Position numbers and translations under genes: made by a program
Shown: positions 9,300 to 18,274 of the stretch, in pieces
Layout: every line of letters begins with the position of its first letter
How positions within the stretch are numbered: the stretch's first letter is position 1
Notes under the pieces: generated by a model
What the model saw: only the letters and a program-made list of their open reading frames with translations
Told to the model about the DNA's origin: nothing
Databases searched by the model: none
Source of the DNA: Mycobacterium sp.
GTDB lineage: Bacteria > Actinomycetota > Actinomycetes > Mycobacteriales > Mycobacteriaceae
Reading direction: 5' to 3'
NCBI GenBank assembly: GCA_018401645.1
Contig: JAGYKK010000010.1
Span: 1-64,000 of the forward strand
Length of the DNA stretch: 64,000 nt

Positions 9300-10433
9300 C
9301 TAAATCCGATGACGGGCCAATCGCCACTTCCCATCCTGTCGTTCGATCAGCCCGGCGATCTCCAGCATCGCCAGTGGGCCCAGGATGGCGTCGGCCGGCA
9401 GACCGGATGCCACGGCGATCTCGTCTGCGGTGCGTGTTCCTCGACCGGGTAGTGCCTCGTAAACCTGACGTTCGGTGTCGGTTAGCCCGTCCAATGGGTC
9501 CGACGGCCGGGGTTCTTCTTCGGCGAATTCGCCGGCGCGCCCGATGACCTCGCGCACCTCATCGGCGCGGGTGACGAGTTCAGCGCCGGCCCGCAGCAAT
9601 TCATGGCAGCCCGTCGACGCCGAGGAGGTGACGGGGCCGGGCACCGCGCACACCACCCGGCCGAGTGCGCGAGCCCACGCCGCTGTGCTCGCCGCACCGC
9701 TGCGGATTCCCGCCTCGACCACCACGGTGGCCCCCGACATGGCAGCGACCAGTCGGTTACGGGTGAGGAAGCGGTGCCGCGCCGGCCGCACACCGGGCGG
9801 GTACTCGCTGACCAGCAGACCGGTTGCACCTACCCGGTGCAGTAGTGCGGAGTGCCCCGCCGGATAGAACACATCGACTCCCCCGGCGAGTACCGCCACC
9901 GTCATACCGTCGACCGCCAATGCGGCCCGGTGGGCGGCGCCGTCGATACCGTAGGCACCTCCGGAGACGATGGCCACGTCGTTTTCGGCGAGGCCCGCTG
10001 ACAGGTCCGCCGCGACGTGTTCACCGTAGGCGGTGCAGGCACGGGTCCCGACAATGGCAGCCGCACGCTCGGTGACGTCGTCGAGTCGCAGTGGTCCGAT
10101 CGCCCACAGCACCAGCGGCACCCGGCCCTGTGGCTTATCGCGTACCGGCGCCCCGGCGAAGGCAGTGAACGCCAGCCCCGGCCACTCGTCATCGTCGGCC
10201 GTGACCAGTCGACCACTCCGACGTTCAAGTAGCTCCAGATCCTCAGCGGCACAGTCGATATCACGACGCGCCGAGGTCCGCCGCGCCAAGGGGTCACCGA
10301 CAGCTCCCCGACGGACCCGCTCGGCCGCCTCCACCGGCCCTGCACGCTGCACCAGATCGCCCAGTGCGGCGCACGGCGCCTCAGCGACCCGGGATAGATA
10401 CGCCCAGGCGAGCATCTCGGTCTGGTCGCTCAC
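9300..10433 (-). CDS. dprA: DNA-processing protein DprA/Smf
   Basis: 377 residues, GTG start whose bases overlap the TGA of the upstream comM-like gene (GTGA). A Rossmann-like DprA core contains 'AAIVGTRACTAYGEHVA', 'IVSGGAYGIDGAAHRAAL' and 'RFLTRNRLVAAMSGATVVVE'. A C-terminal winged-helix (DML1-like) segment spans about 310-370. Family role: loading RecA onto incoming single-stranded DNA in natural transformation. In mycobacteria, where transformation is not established, the role is unclear. It forms a tight yraN-comM-dprA operon. Confidence 0.94.
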   Translation of the reverse strand: MSDQTEMLAWAYLSRVAEAPCAALGDLVQRAGPVEAAERVRRGAVGDPLARRTSARRDIDCAAEDLELLERRSGRLVTADDDEWPGLAFTAFAGAPVRDKPQGRVPLVLWAIGPLRLDDVTERAAAIVGTRACTAYGEHVAADLSAGLAENDVAIVSGGAYGIDGAAHRAALAVDGMTVAVLAGGVDVFYPAGHSALLHRVGATGLLVSEYPPGVRPARHRFLTRNRLVAAMSGATVVVEAGIRSGAASTAAWARALGRVVCAVPGPVTSSASTGCHELLRAGAELVTRADEVREVIGRAGEFAEEEPRPSDPLDGLTDTERQVYEALPGRGTRTADEIAVASGLPADAILGPLAMLEIAGLIERQDGKWRLARHRI

Positions 10434-11941
10434 GATATGGCCTCCGTCTGTCTAAAGCTCAGCGCCACCGAGACGTCGTCACGATCGGGGGTGCCTCGAC
10501 CGGCCAGATCGGCCAGCGTCCACGCGACACGGAGAGACCGGTCAACCCCCCGGATGCTGATCAGACCGCGCTCCAACGCGGTCTTCAACGGAGCCATGAC
10601 CGGGACGCCCAGCCGGAATCGTCGGCGAAGGACCGCACCGGTGACCTCAGCGTTGGTGGTGAATCCGTACGGCCGCCAACGATCGGCGGCGGCGAGGCGC
10701 GCGTGGGCTACCCGGGCCCGAACCTTCGCACTGCTCTCAGCCGCCTCGGCCGCGAAGGCCCCGGCGCGCACCGTGTGCATCGGCACCCGCAGGTCGACCC
10801 GGTCAAGTAATGGACCGGAGAGCTTGCCCAGGTAGCGGCGCTTTTCCAGTGACGAGCAGATGCAGTGCCGCGGATCGGTCGGAGCGCAGGGGCAGGGATT
10901 GGCGGCCAGCACCAACTGGAACCGAGCCGGATAGCGGACCACACCGTCACGGCGGGCCAGTCGGATCTCACCGTCTTCCAACGGGGTTCGCAGGGCCTCC
11001 AGAGCGCTGGTCCTGATCTCGGCGCATTCATCGAGGAAAAGCACTCCACGATGAGCACGACTGATCGCCCCCGGGCGGGCCAATCCGGAGCCACCGCCGA
11101 CCAGGGCGGCCACACTGGACGAGTGATGCGGCGCGATCAACGGGGGTCTGATGACAAGCGGTACTCGCTCCGAAAGCAGGCCCGCAATCGAGTGGATGGC
11201 CGTCACCTCCAGTGCCTCGCCGTCGGTGAGGTCCGGAAGTAGTCCCGGAAGCCGTTGAGCAAGCATGGTTTTACCCACTCCGGGCGGACCAGTCAGCATG
11301 AGATGGTGGGCACCGGCGGCAGCCACTTCGACCGCGAAACGTGCCTGCGCCTGCCCCACCACGTCGGCGAGGTCGACGCTGGGCTGATCGTCCAGCGGTA
11401 CAGTGTTGACTCGGCGCTCCAACTCCGCGTGACCGTCTAGCCACTGCTGCAGGTGGCGCAACGTGGTCACGCCGAGCACCTCGATGCCGTCCACCAGGCT
11501 TGCCTCGGCAAGGTTGGGAATCGGAACGACGATCACCGGCCACCCCTGCCGCTTCGCGGCCAGCACCGCCGGTAGCACGCCGCGCACCGCACGGATCCGG
11601 CCGTCGAGGGCCAATTCACCGAGCAGCACCGTCTTCTCCAAGCGGTGCCAGGGCTTCGTGCGACCGGCGGAGAGCACCGCGCAGGCCAGGGCAATGTCAT
11701 ACAGCGATCCGGTCTTGGGCAGGGTGGCCGGAGACAGCGCCAGGGTCAGCCGTGACATCGGCCAGGTGTTGCCGCAGTTGGTGATCGCTGCGCGGACCCG
11801 ATCCCGGGACTCCTGCAGCGCGGCATCGGGCAACCCGACCAGATGTACCCCGGGAAGCCCGGAGGTGATGTCGGCTTCGATCTCCACGATGTCTCCGTCG
11901 AGGCCGCGCACCGCGACCGAGAACGCCCGTCCGAGAGTCAT
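10430..11941 (-). CDS. comM: YifB/ComM-family AAA+ ATPase (Mg-chelatase-like)
   Basis: 503 residues. An N-terminal Lon-protease-like domain ('GLPGVHLVGLPDAALQESRD') precedes an AAA+ module with Walker A 'LTGPPGVGKTMLAQRLPGLL' and Walker B 'GVLFLDECAEI', and a C-terminal lid. ComM in gamma-proteobacteria is a hexameric branch-migration helicase helping integrate transforming DNA; the Rv2897c-type proteins share its architecture, so a recombination role is inferred. The start is the ATG at 11941, which overlaps the yraN TGA by one base (TGATG); a TTG just upstream is the alternative. It overlaps dprA by 4 bases. Confidence 0.92.
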   Translation of the reverse strand: MTLGRAFSVAVRGLDGDIVEIEADITSGLPGVHLVGLPDAALQESRDRVRAAITNCGNTWPMSRLTLALSPATLPKTGSLYDIALACAVLSAGRTKPWHRLEKTVLLGELALDGRIRAVRGVLPAVLAAKRQGWPVIVVPIPNLAEASLVDGIEVLGVTTLRHLQQWLDGHAELERRVNTVPLDDQPSVDLADVVGQAQARFAVEVAAAGAHHLMLTGPPGVGKTMLAQRLPGLLPDLTDGEALEVTAIHSIAGLLSERVPLVIRPPLIAPHHSSSVAALVGGGSGLARPGAISRAHRGVLFLDECAEIRTSALEALRTPLEDGEIRLARRDGVVRYPARFQLVLAANPCPCAPTDPRHCICSSLEKRRYLGKLSGPLLDRVDLRVPMHTVRAGAFAAEAAESSAKVRARVAHARLAAADRWRPYGFTTNAEVTGAVLRRRFRLGVPVMAPLKTALERGLISIRGVDRSLRVAWTLADLAGRGTPDRDDVSVALSFRQTEAIS

Positions 11942-12321
11942 CAACCCACCCCGCGCAGGTGAGTGAGCTCCGGAGTGCGGCGGCGCCCGATGCGCACTCC
12001 GATGACATCAATGCGGATCTGCGCCCAGCCGCAGTTCTGGCCGGCCAGCCATACACCGGCCAGGCGCCGGATCCGACGGATCTTCTGCGGTGTCACCGCC
12101 TCGGCGATTCCGCCGAAGCCGTCGCCAGACCGCGTCTTGACCTCGACGAACACCACCGTGTCATCGCCCTCGGCCGCAATCACGTCAAGCTCGCCGTACC
12201 GGCAACGCCAGTTGCACGCCACAATCCGCAGACCGAGTCCGCGCAGGTGCTCGACGGCCACTCGCTCACCGAAGGCGCCGAGTTCGTTTCGGCTCGGGGG
12301 CATCTCAGGTGGTGTGGCCAT
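11941..12321 (-). CDS. YraN family (UPF0102) endonuclease-like protein
   Basis: 126 residues, Rv2898c-like. The restriction-endonuclease-like fold is shown by 'GAFGERVAVEHLRGLGLRIV' (N-terminal helix with conserved Glu), 'CRYGELDVIAAEGDDTVVFV' (the E-x-D part) and 'EVKTRSGDGFGG' (E-V-K). The E, D and E-x-K residues of the nuclease site are all present. The role is unproven; the constant link to comM and dprA suggests DNA uptake or recombination. Divergent from the hydrolase gene at 12446 across 124 bases. Confidence 0.88.
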   Translation of the reverse strand: MATPPEMPPSRNELGAFGERVAVEHLRGLGLRIVACNWRCRYGELDVIAAEGDDTVVFVEVKTRSGDGFGGIAEAVTPQKIRRIRRLAGVWLAGQNCGWAQIRIDVIGVRIGRRRTPELTHLRGVG

Positions 12322-12433
12322 GGACCCACAGTGGACCGTGACGGTGACCGGAACCCACCGGCACCCGCACCGAGGCGGGTGTTATCCCCACTGTCTCGGC
12401 TATGCACAACAGCTGTCGCCAGATTCTCCCGAC

Positions 12434-12439
12434 TAGGAT
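12434..12439 (+). promoter_or_regulatory. Leaderless -10 element for the alpha/beta hydrolase gene
   Basis: TAGGAT (TANNNT) ends exactly 7 bases before the ATG at 12446, placing it at -12 to -7 if transcription starts at the A of ATG. No Shine-Dalgarno sequence is present. This is the typical layout of mycobacterial leaderless promoters. No good -35 is seen. Confidence 0.55.
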
Positions 12440-12445
12440 CTCACG

Positions 12446-13276
12446 ATGGCGGTGAATGGCACGGAAGTAGCCGTCGGGCTGACTGTGAGCACAGTCGGCA
12501 CCGGCAGTCCCGCACTCGTCTTCGTGCACGGGTTCGCCTGCGATGCCACCGACTGGCGCGCCCAGGTGACGTCTTTCGTCGTCGAAAACACCGTGGTCGC
12601 CGTTGATCTGGCCGGGCACGGCAGGAACCGGGCGGCCGAAGCCGAGTGCACGATCGTGGACTACGGACACTATGTGGCACAGGCCCTGTCCGAACTCGCG
12701 CTGGCACCGGCGGTCCTCATCGGCCACAGCATGGGATGCCGGGTGGTGCTCGAGGCGGCGCGCCGGCGACCAGAAGCGGTCGCGGGCCTAGTCCTCATCG
12801 ACGGCAGTCGCATCGGCGAGGGTGACCCGGTGGCTGCTCGCCGGGCGATGGCCGAGGAGATCGCCGGTGACGGCTACCAACGATTCATCCGGAAATTCTT
12901 CGGGGCGATGTTCGTGTCGTCCAGCGATGGTGGGCTCAAGCGCGCGATCACCGAACGCGCACTGCTCTTCTCACCGACTATCGGGAGGACACTGCTTGCC
13001 GACTTGGCAGGTTGGGATGCCGCAGAGGCAGTGAAAGCCCTTGGCGCGGTCAGGGTTCCGCTGCTGGCGATCCAGAGCACCACGATGGACAGCGGCCGCG
13101 AACGGTCGTCATTGCAGCCCGGGCATAACTCGCCGTGGCTCGATCTGATCCGGGCTGAAGTCCCGACAGCCATCATCGCGGAGTTGTTCGGATCCGGGCA
13201 CTTTCCCCAGATCGAGCAGGCCGAGGAGGTCAGCGCAGCGATTGCGCAATTTGTTCGACGGGAGTGCGTCCAGTGA
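12446..13276 (+). CDS. Alpha/beta hydrolase fold protein
   Basis: 276 residues. Oxyanion-hole motif 'VFVHGFACDATDW' (residues ~30), nucleophile elbow 'IGHSMGCRVVLEA' (G-x-S-x-G, Ser ~94) and the catalytic His in 'FGSGHFPQIEQAEE' near residue 250 place it in the haloperoxidase/esterase-like single-domain hydrolases; 'GLVLIDGSRIGEG' follows beta strand 6. No signal peptide, so cytoplasmic. The substrate is unknown. Its stop overlaps the GTG start of the next gene (GTGA), implying translational coupling with the DUF4239 membrane protein. In M. tuberculosis this position holds fdhD/fdhF, so the pair is accessory. Confidence 0.85.
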   Translation: MAVNGTEVAVGLTVSTVGTGSPALVFVHGFACDATDWRAQVTSFVVENTVVAVDLAGHGRNRAAEAECTIVDYGHYVAQALSELALAPAVLIGHSMGCRVVLEAARRRPEAVAGLVLIDGSRIGEGDPVAARRAMAEEIAGDGYQRFIRKFFGAMFVSSSDGGLKRAITERALLFSPTIGRTLLADLAGWDAAEAVKALGAVRVPLLAIQSTTMDSGRERSSLQPGHNSPWLDLIRAEVPTAIIAELFGSGHFPQIEQAEEVSAAIAQFVRRECVQ

Positions 13277-14067
13277 GCCGATGGTTGGTGACCAACATCC
13301 CGTCGTGGGCGCTGCTGCTCGGACTGGTCATCGCCGTCGTGGGAGTGTCGATCGCCGCGCAGGGGCTCGTCCGGCGCCGATTTCCGACGCTCACCGGCGG
13401 TGCACACAACGATGTGACAAAATTCGTCTTCGGCGTCGTGTCGTTCGTGTTCGCATTCTTCCTCGGTTTTCTGGTGTCGAACCTATGGGGTGAGATCAGT
13501 ACCGCCGACGCCCAGGCCCGTAGCGAGGGGTCCGCAGGGGTGCAGTTGGCCCGGGATTTGACGGTGTTCGACCAGGCGGACGGCGAACGGATCCGGGAAA
13601 GCCTGCTGGACTATGAGCGCGCCGCGGAAGCCGAGTGGCCACTGGCCGCTACGGGGCAGTCCTCCCCAACGACCGATGATGCGCTGGATCGGCTGTACAA
13701 CGCCTACGAACGGGTCGAGGCCGGTACCGAGGCCCAGAAGATCCTGTTGTCAACGTCTTTTCGAAATTTGGACACCCTCAGCCGGAACCGCACCGAGCGT
13801 GTACTGACCGCTCGCACTGACCAGGGGCCGCCCTGGCCGTTGTGGGCGGTGATCTTCCTGACCAGCGGACTGGTACTGGGTTGCGCGATCATCTACGGCG
13901 TCGAGAACTCTCGAATGCACTACCCGATGGTCGCCACGGTCGGCGTACTGGTGGCGGCAAGCCTGTTCCTGGTTTTGCAACTGTCGCACCCCTACATCGG
14001 CGAGACCGGGACTTCGCCGGAACCGCTGCGCGAAGTGATTCGGGTGCTCCAGGCACGCTCGCCCTGA
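13273..14067 (+). CDS. DUF4239 (bestrophin-like domain) membrane protein
   Basis: 264 residues from the GTG at 13273, which overlaps the TGA of the hydrolase gene. Two hydrophobic segments near the N-terminus (~9-30 and ~47-70), a polar, partly helical central section (~75-185) and two to three spans near the C-terminus ('WAVIFLTSGLVLGCAIIYG', 'MVATVGVLVAASLFLVLQL') give the 2+2 topology of DUF4239 proteins, which resemble bestrophin channels. No function is established. The coupling suggests a role tied to the hydrolase, for instance transport of its substrate; that is inference. Confidence 0.75.
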   Translation: MSRWLVTNIPSWALLLGLVIAVVGVSIAAQGLVRRRFPTLTGGAHNDVTKFVFGVVSFVFAFFLGFLVSNLWGEISTADAQARSEGSAGVQLARDLTVFDQADGERIRESLLDYERAAEAEWPLAATGQSSPTTDDALDRLYNAYERVEAGTEAQKILLSTSFRNLDTLSRNRTERVLTARTDQGPPWPLWAVIFLTSGLVLGCAIIYGVENSRMHYPMVATVGVLVAASLFLVLQLSHPYIGETGTSPEPLREVIRVLQARSP

Positions 14068-14095
14068 CCCGGCACTGCCCAAGTGACGCCCACGG

Positions 14096-14401
14096 CTACT
14101 CCGGCAGGCGCAGATCCGGCTTGTCCACCTCTTCGATGTTGACGTCCTTGAACGTGATCACCCGGACCTGCTTGACGAAGCGGGCCGGCCGGTACATGTC
14201 CCACACCCAGGCGTCGGAGAGTCGCAACTCGAAGTACACTTCGCCGTCGGTGTTGCGCGGCACCAACTCGACGCTATTGGCCAGGTAGAAACGGCGTTCG
14301 GTCTCCACGACGTAGCTGAACTGTCCGACGATGTCCTTGTACTCCCGATAGAGCGAAAGCTCCATCTCTGTTTCGTACTTTTCGAGATCCTCAGCACTCA
14401 T
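14096..14401 (-). CDS. DUF2469 conserved protein
   Basis: 101 residues, very highly conserved in Actinobacteria (Rv2901c-like). It starts 'MSAEDLEKYETEMELSLYRE' and contains 'FSYVVETERRFYLANSVEL' and 'VYFELRLSDAWVWDMYRPAR'. No catalytic motif is recognised; the sequence suggests a small alpha/beta cytoplasmic protein. It always follows rnhB; here its ATG probably overlaps the rnhB stop by 4 bases. Function unknown. Confidence 0.9.
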   Translation of the reverse strand: MSAEDLEKYETEMELSLYREYKDIVGQFSYVVETERRFYLANSVELVPRNTDGEVYFELRLSDAWVWDMYRPARFVKQVRVITFKDVNIEEVDKPDLRLPE

Positions 14402-15152
14402 CGGCTCAGCGGTCCTTCATATTGATCGGTCCCCTCGAATGCTTCCATCTTGTCCCACCCCTCGTCGTGGCGCGCCGTCTGGGTCCCCGGCCAACCGCGC
14501 GACATTGATGAATGAGTTTCGGTGCTGGGCGCACGGACCCCGCCGCTTGAGCGCCGTGCTGTGCGCCGCCGTGCAGTACCCCTTGTGCGCAGCGAAGCCG
14601 TAACCGGGATGTTCATCATCGAGTGCCACCATCAGCCGGTCGCGGCTGACCACGATCGCACACTGGCCGCCGCGATACAGGCGGCCACGCCGTCTCCGCC
14701 GACCACCATTAGCGACGACATCAGCCAGGCTGCGCCCGGAATCCATCGGAGAGGACGTACTCGGGTCGAACTAGCAGTCCGGCGACCGCACGGCGCATCC
14801 CCTCGATATTGGCCGCGTGCACACCGCGGCGGTCCACCTCGGCAGCCGGGATCAAGACCACGTGATGGGCCACTGCATACCGGCGGATCAGCGGGAAAAG
14901 CTCGTCGCGCATCTTGGCCGAGAGTTTCTTGGAATCGTCGAGGGCGGCGAGGCTGCCCAACCGGTTGGGACCCAGCACACAGGCGGCGACGACCAGTGGT
15001 CCGGCACATGCGCCCCGGCCCACCTCGTCCACCCCGGCGACCGGACCCAGTCCGCTGCGGTATAGAGCAGACTCCAGCGTCCTGAGCCCAGTGGATCGGC
15101 GGATCACCACACGTGGCGGCCAGGCCGTTGCATCAGAGTTCCTCGGCGGCAT
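14398..15152 (-). pseudogene. rnhB: Ribonuclease HII, frameshifted
   Basis: RNase HII removes ribonucleotides from DNA. The N-terminal part is in one frame from the ATG at 15152 ('[20 protein letters not shown]', '[20 protein letters not shown]', '[12 protein letters not shown]', to 'YVLSDGFR'). Then the frame changes: '[17 protein letters not shown]' is read in a second frame, '[20 protein letters not shown]' and 'NSFINVAR' in a third, and the most plausible tail ('[18 protein letters not shown]', stop at 14398, ATGA overlap with DUF2469) in a fourth. The motif after 'AAASV', normally L-A-K-V, is also altered. The four catalytic acids (D-E...D...D) are encoded but split between frames. Loss may be tolerated if RNase HI is present elsewhere. 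Confidence 0.8.
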
Positions 15153-15166
15153 CGTCGACCCTGCTA

Positions 15167-15988
15167 TCAACCCTGCTGGGGGTTGGGAGAGGAAACACCG
15201 CCCCAACGCGACGGCGGCCAGGCGATGAATTGGACCTTGCCGATAACGTTATCCACCGGCACCGTGCCCGACTCCGGGTCACCGGTGCACACGATGCCCT
15301 GCTGCGCATCAGCGGGGGTGCTGGTGCAGCGCGACCGAGAGTCCGCCGAATGGGTGCGGTTGTCGCCCATCATCCACAGCCGGCCCGCGGGTACCTGCAC
15401 CGGACCGAATTCGTTACCCAGGCACTTGAGCGCAGTCGGATCAGCCATCATCGTGGATGCGTCGAGGTAGGACTCCGTCAGCGGCTTGCCATCGACTGTC
15501 AGGCCTGTTGCCGAGCGGCATTGCACGGTCTGGCCGCCGACGGCGATGACCCGCTTGACCAGGTTGTTCTCATCCGGGGGAACGAACCCCACGACCGACA
15601 GCGCATTCTGAACCCACCGCAGGGCCGTGTTGTCGGAGCGGATCGACTGGTAGCCGACGTTCCAGTTGGGCGGGCCCTTGAAAACGACCACGTCACCCGG
15701 TTGTGGGGAACCGAACCGGTAGGAGAGCTTGTCGACCATGATCCGGTCGCCGACACAACCCGGGCAGCCGTGCAGCGTGGGCTCCATCGACTCTGACGGG
15801 ATGAGGTAGGGGCGGGCGATGAAGGTGAGCATCACGTAGTAGAGGACCACCGCGGTTCCCACCAGAATCGCGCCCTCACGCAGGGCCGATCTTTTGGTAC
15901 CGGTGTCAGACGTGCTCTGTTTGGGGCTATCTGCAGAATCGCCGTCGTGCTCCGGCGCCACATCGGCCGAGTCGGGGGTCGGGGTCAC
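15167..15988 (-). CDS. lepB: Type I signal peptidase LepB
   Basis: 273 residues from the GTG at 15988. Cleaves signal peptides from exported preproteins at the outer face of the membrane. A polar N-terminal tail precedes one membrane anchor ('[18 protein letters not shown]', ~50-67). The Ser of the Ser-Lys dyad is in '[11 protein letters not shown]', the Lys in '[14 protein letters not shown]', and the late box is '[14 protein letters not shown]'. The frame stays open upstream to 16375, but that stretch overlaps rplS and has no family similarity, so the GTG start is chosen. Member of rplS-lepB-rnhB-DUF2469. Intact. Confidence 0.94.
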   Translation of the reverse strand: MTPTPDSADVAPEHDGDSADSPKQSTSDTGTKRSALREGAILVGTAVVLYYVMLTFIARPYLIPSESMEPTLHGCPGCVGDRIMVDKLSYRFGSPQPGDVVVFKGPPNWNVGYQSIRSDNTALRWVQNALSVVGFVPPDENNLVKRVIAVGGQTVQCRSATGLTVDGKPLTESYLDASTMMADPTALKCLGNEFGPVQVPAGRLWMMGDNRTHSADSRSRCTSTPADAQQGIVCTGDPESGTVPVDNVIGKVQFIAWPPSRWGGVSSPNPQQG

Positions 15989-16073
15989 AGCGATCAGCGT
16001 AGCCAGGCGTTGAACACCGGCTCCGCGCCCCACGCGTCGAAGCTCAACGCTTTTCCTGGTCCGACGTCGAAGC

Positions 16074-16415
16074 TCAGCGCTTCTCCTTGATCTTCGCCTT
16101 CTTGCCCCGCAGTTCGCGCAGGTAGTACAGCTTGGCCCGGCGGACGTCGCCCCGAGTAACGACCTCGATGTGGTCGATGTTCGGCGAATGCACCGGGAAG
16201 GTCCGCTCGACGCCGACGCCGTAGCTTTCCTTTCGGACGGTGAAGGTCTCGCGGATGCCCCCACCGGCGCGACGTAACACCACGCCCTTGAACACCTGAA
16301 TACGCTGCTTGTTGCCCTCGATGACCTTGACGTGGACCTCAACGGTGTCACCCGGGCCGAAGTCCGGGATGTCATCGCGTAGCGAAGGCTTGTCGATGAA
16401 GTCCAGAGTGTTCAT
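16074..16415 (-). CDS. rplS: 50S ribosomal protein L19
   Basis: 113 residues, the standard length. Characteristic blocks: '[20 protein letters not shown]' in the N-terminal beta region, '[20 protein letters not shown]' and the basic end '[11 protein letters not shown]'. L19 sits at the 30S-50S interface. The gene opens a cluster with lepB and rnhB; a promoter must lie in 16416-16680, where no convincing hexamers were found. Intact. Confidence 0.97.
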   Translation of the reverse strand: MNTLDFIDKPSLRDDIPDFGPGDTVEVHVKVIEGNKQRIQVFKGVVLRRAGGGIRETFTVRKESYGVGVERTFPVHSPNIDHIEVVTRGDVRRAKLYYLRELRGKKAKIKEKR

Positions 16416-16681
16416 GGTCTCAAGCTTCCTTCAGGGTTCGGGCTGCGGTGGCTGCCCGGGCAAAGGCGCCCGACAGTGCCGAGCGGGGTAGTCAGCGGGT
16501 GGTTTCGCAGCGGGCACGAATCCGCGCGACCGTGACCCCGATTGTGCCAGACGGGCCTCCCGCGACGAAATCGCGGTTATCGCCGAGTTCCGCGACATGC
16601 CGTCGGATCAGGACTGCACGGGCCGCCCGACGGGCGGTTAGGCTGAGCCGACAAGCATTCCGCCGAGCCGAGGAGAGCGCT

Positions 16682-17578
16682 GTGCGACATCGCCCTTCGG
16701 TCGCTCTGGCCAGCATCGTCTCGCTCACACTGGGCCTCCTGCTCGGCGCTTCCTCGTCCCGTCTGACCGCCGAATCCGACGGTGCCCCGCCCGTGCGCGT
16801 GGCCCTGTTGACAGCCGGTCCGAGCGCAGCAACATCGGACTCGATAACCCGACTCAGCGCGCGGGCTCGAAAAGCCACCGCCGATGCCGCGAAGAAGGGC
16901 GCGGACATCACCTTCGCCCTCCTCGACCGCGAGACCGGTCAGTTGATCTCGGTCGGCGACAATGGGCCCTTCCCGATCGCCTCGGTCGCCAAATTGTTCA
17001 TCGCCGACGACCTGTTAATGAGAATGGCGACCTCCCGGCGCAAGTTGAATTCCAGGGACCGCGGCAGCCTGGACGTCATGCTGCAGTCGTCGGCGGATTT
17101 TCCGGCCAATGATTTCTGGGTCCGCGACGGGGGCAGCGCGATCATTTCGCGAGTCGCGGCCCGCTACGGCCTGACCACCACCACCGTCCCCTACGACGGC
17201 AACTGGTGGAACACCATGAGCACCACCACCGATCTGGTGCGTTACTACGACAAGCTCCTGGACGGGGCCGGGGGCCTTCCGTCCTCGCAGTCCGCGCTGA
17301 TCCTGGCCGACCTGGCGGCATCCACTCCCAAAGGTATCGACGGGTATCCTCAGCGCTTCGGAATTCCGGACGGATTGTTCGCCGAACCTGTTGCCGTCAA
17401 ACAGGGTTGGATGTGCTGCTGGGACGGGCCAAATCAACTGCACATGTCCACCGGCGTGATCGGTGCCGACAGCCGCTACGTGATCGCCATCGGTTCGATG
17501 CAACCGGTGGATGAAGCCACCGCGCGCAACACTGTGACCCAGGTGCTGCGCACGATGTTCCCTGGTGGCCGGATCTAA
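16682..17578 (+). CDS. lppW: LppW-like beta-lactamase-fold protein
   Basis: 298 residues from the GTG at 16682, which follows a GAGGAG ribosome-binding site; the frame is open further upstream but without a better start. The N-terminus has a hydrophobic segment ('LASIVSLTLGLLLGASSS', ~9-26). Positionally equivalent to LppW (Rv2905), but there is no lipobox cysteine, so it is probably not lipidated. The body resembles class A beta-lactamase/PBP-like serine hydrolases: S-x-x-K in 'FPIASVAKLFIADDLL' (~105), 'SSADFPANDFW' as the S-x-N-like region, and a late 'VAVKQGWMCCW' at the K-T-G position, which is not canonical. Whether it is catalytic is uncertain. Its end overlaps trmD by 4 bases (convergent). 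Confidence 0.8.
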   Translation: MRHRPSVALASIVSLTLGLLLGASSSRLTAESDGAPPVRVALLTAGPSAATSDSITRLSARARKATADAAKKGADITFALLDRETGQLISVGDNGPFPIASVAKLFIADDLLMRMATSRRKLNSRDRGSLDVMLQSSADFPANDFWVRDGGSAIISRVAARYGLTTTTVPYDGNWWNTMSTTTDLVRYYDKLLDGAGGLPSSQSALILADLAASTPKGIDGYPQRFGIPDGLFAEPVAVKQGWMCCWDGPNQLHMSTGVIGADSRYVIAIGSMQPVDEATARNTVTQVLRTMFPGGRI

Positions 17579-18273
17579 TCCAAATCGCCACTCAGCAGAT
17601 CAGGCCTGCGCTCGATAGTTCTTCGCAGTGACTGCTGCCGACGCCATGCCGATATCTTCGCGTGATCGCCGGACAACAGCACTTCCGGCACTACCAGACC
17701 CCGCCACTGCGGCGGTCGGGTGAAGCCAGGGCCTTCAAGCAGTCCATCCCGTTGCGCCGAATGCGAATCGTCCTGGTGCGAAAGCGGATTGCCGATGACG
17801 TCGGGGAGGAGTCGCACCACCGCCTCGATCATCACCAGCGTGGCGACCTCTCCCCCGGCCAGCACGTAGTCACCGATGGAGACTTCCTCGACCCGCATCC
17901 GCCGGCCGGCGTCATCGACGACCCGCTGGTCGATTCCCTCATAGCGGCCGCAGGCGAAAACCAGATGGTTTTCCTTTGTCCATCGTTGTGCATCCGCCTG
18001 GCAGAACCGTCGCCCAGCCGGTGTCGGCACCACCAAAAGTGTTTCAGCGGTGCAGATCTCGTCGAGCGCCTCGCCCCAAATGGGAGCCTTCATCACCATC
18101 CCGGGCCCGCCCCCATAGGGCGCGTCGTCTACTGAGCGGTGCACATCCTGGGCCCAACGTCGCAGATCGTGCACTGCGAAGTCCACGATCCCTGTCTCGA
18201 TCGCCTTGCCCGACAACGACTGCCGCACCGGGTCGAGGTAGCCGGGAAAAATCGTGATGACGTCGATTCGCAA
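17575..18273 (-). CDS. trmD: tRNA (guanine37-N1)-methyltransferase TrmD
   Basis: 232 residues with a TTG start ('LRIDVITIFPGYLDPVRQSL') at 18273, one base after the rimM stop. The frame extends upstream but that part lies inside rimM. SPOUT-fold enzyme that methylates G37 of tRNAs reading CNN codons and prevents +1 frameshifting. Trefoil-knot SAM site: 'FACGRYEGIDQRV' and 'EEVSIGDYVLAGGE'; catalytic region 'DDAPYGGGPGMVM'. Part of rpsP-khpA-rimM-trmD. Intact and expected to be essential. Confidence 0.95.
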   Translation of the reverse strand: MRIDVITIFPGYLDPVRQSLSGKAIETGIVDFAVHDLRRWAQDVHRSVDDAPYGGGPGMVMKAPIWGEALDEICTAETLLVVPTPAGRRFCQADAQRWTKENHLVFACGRYEGIDQRVVDDAGRRMRVEEVSIGDYVLAGGEVATLVMIEAVVRLLPDVIGNPLSHQDDSHSAQRDGLLEGPGFTRPPQWRGLVVPEVLLSGDHAKISAWRRQQSLRRTIERRPDLLSGDLD

Positions 18274-18274
18274 A

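Noticed and set aside
15989..16375. N-terminal extension of LepB by 129 codons
   Set aside because: It overlaps rplS, is low-complexity Ser/Arg-rich and unlike any signal peptidase; the GTG at 15988 gives the family length.
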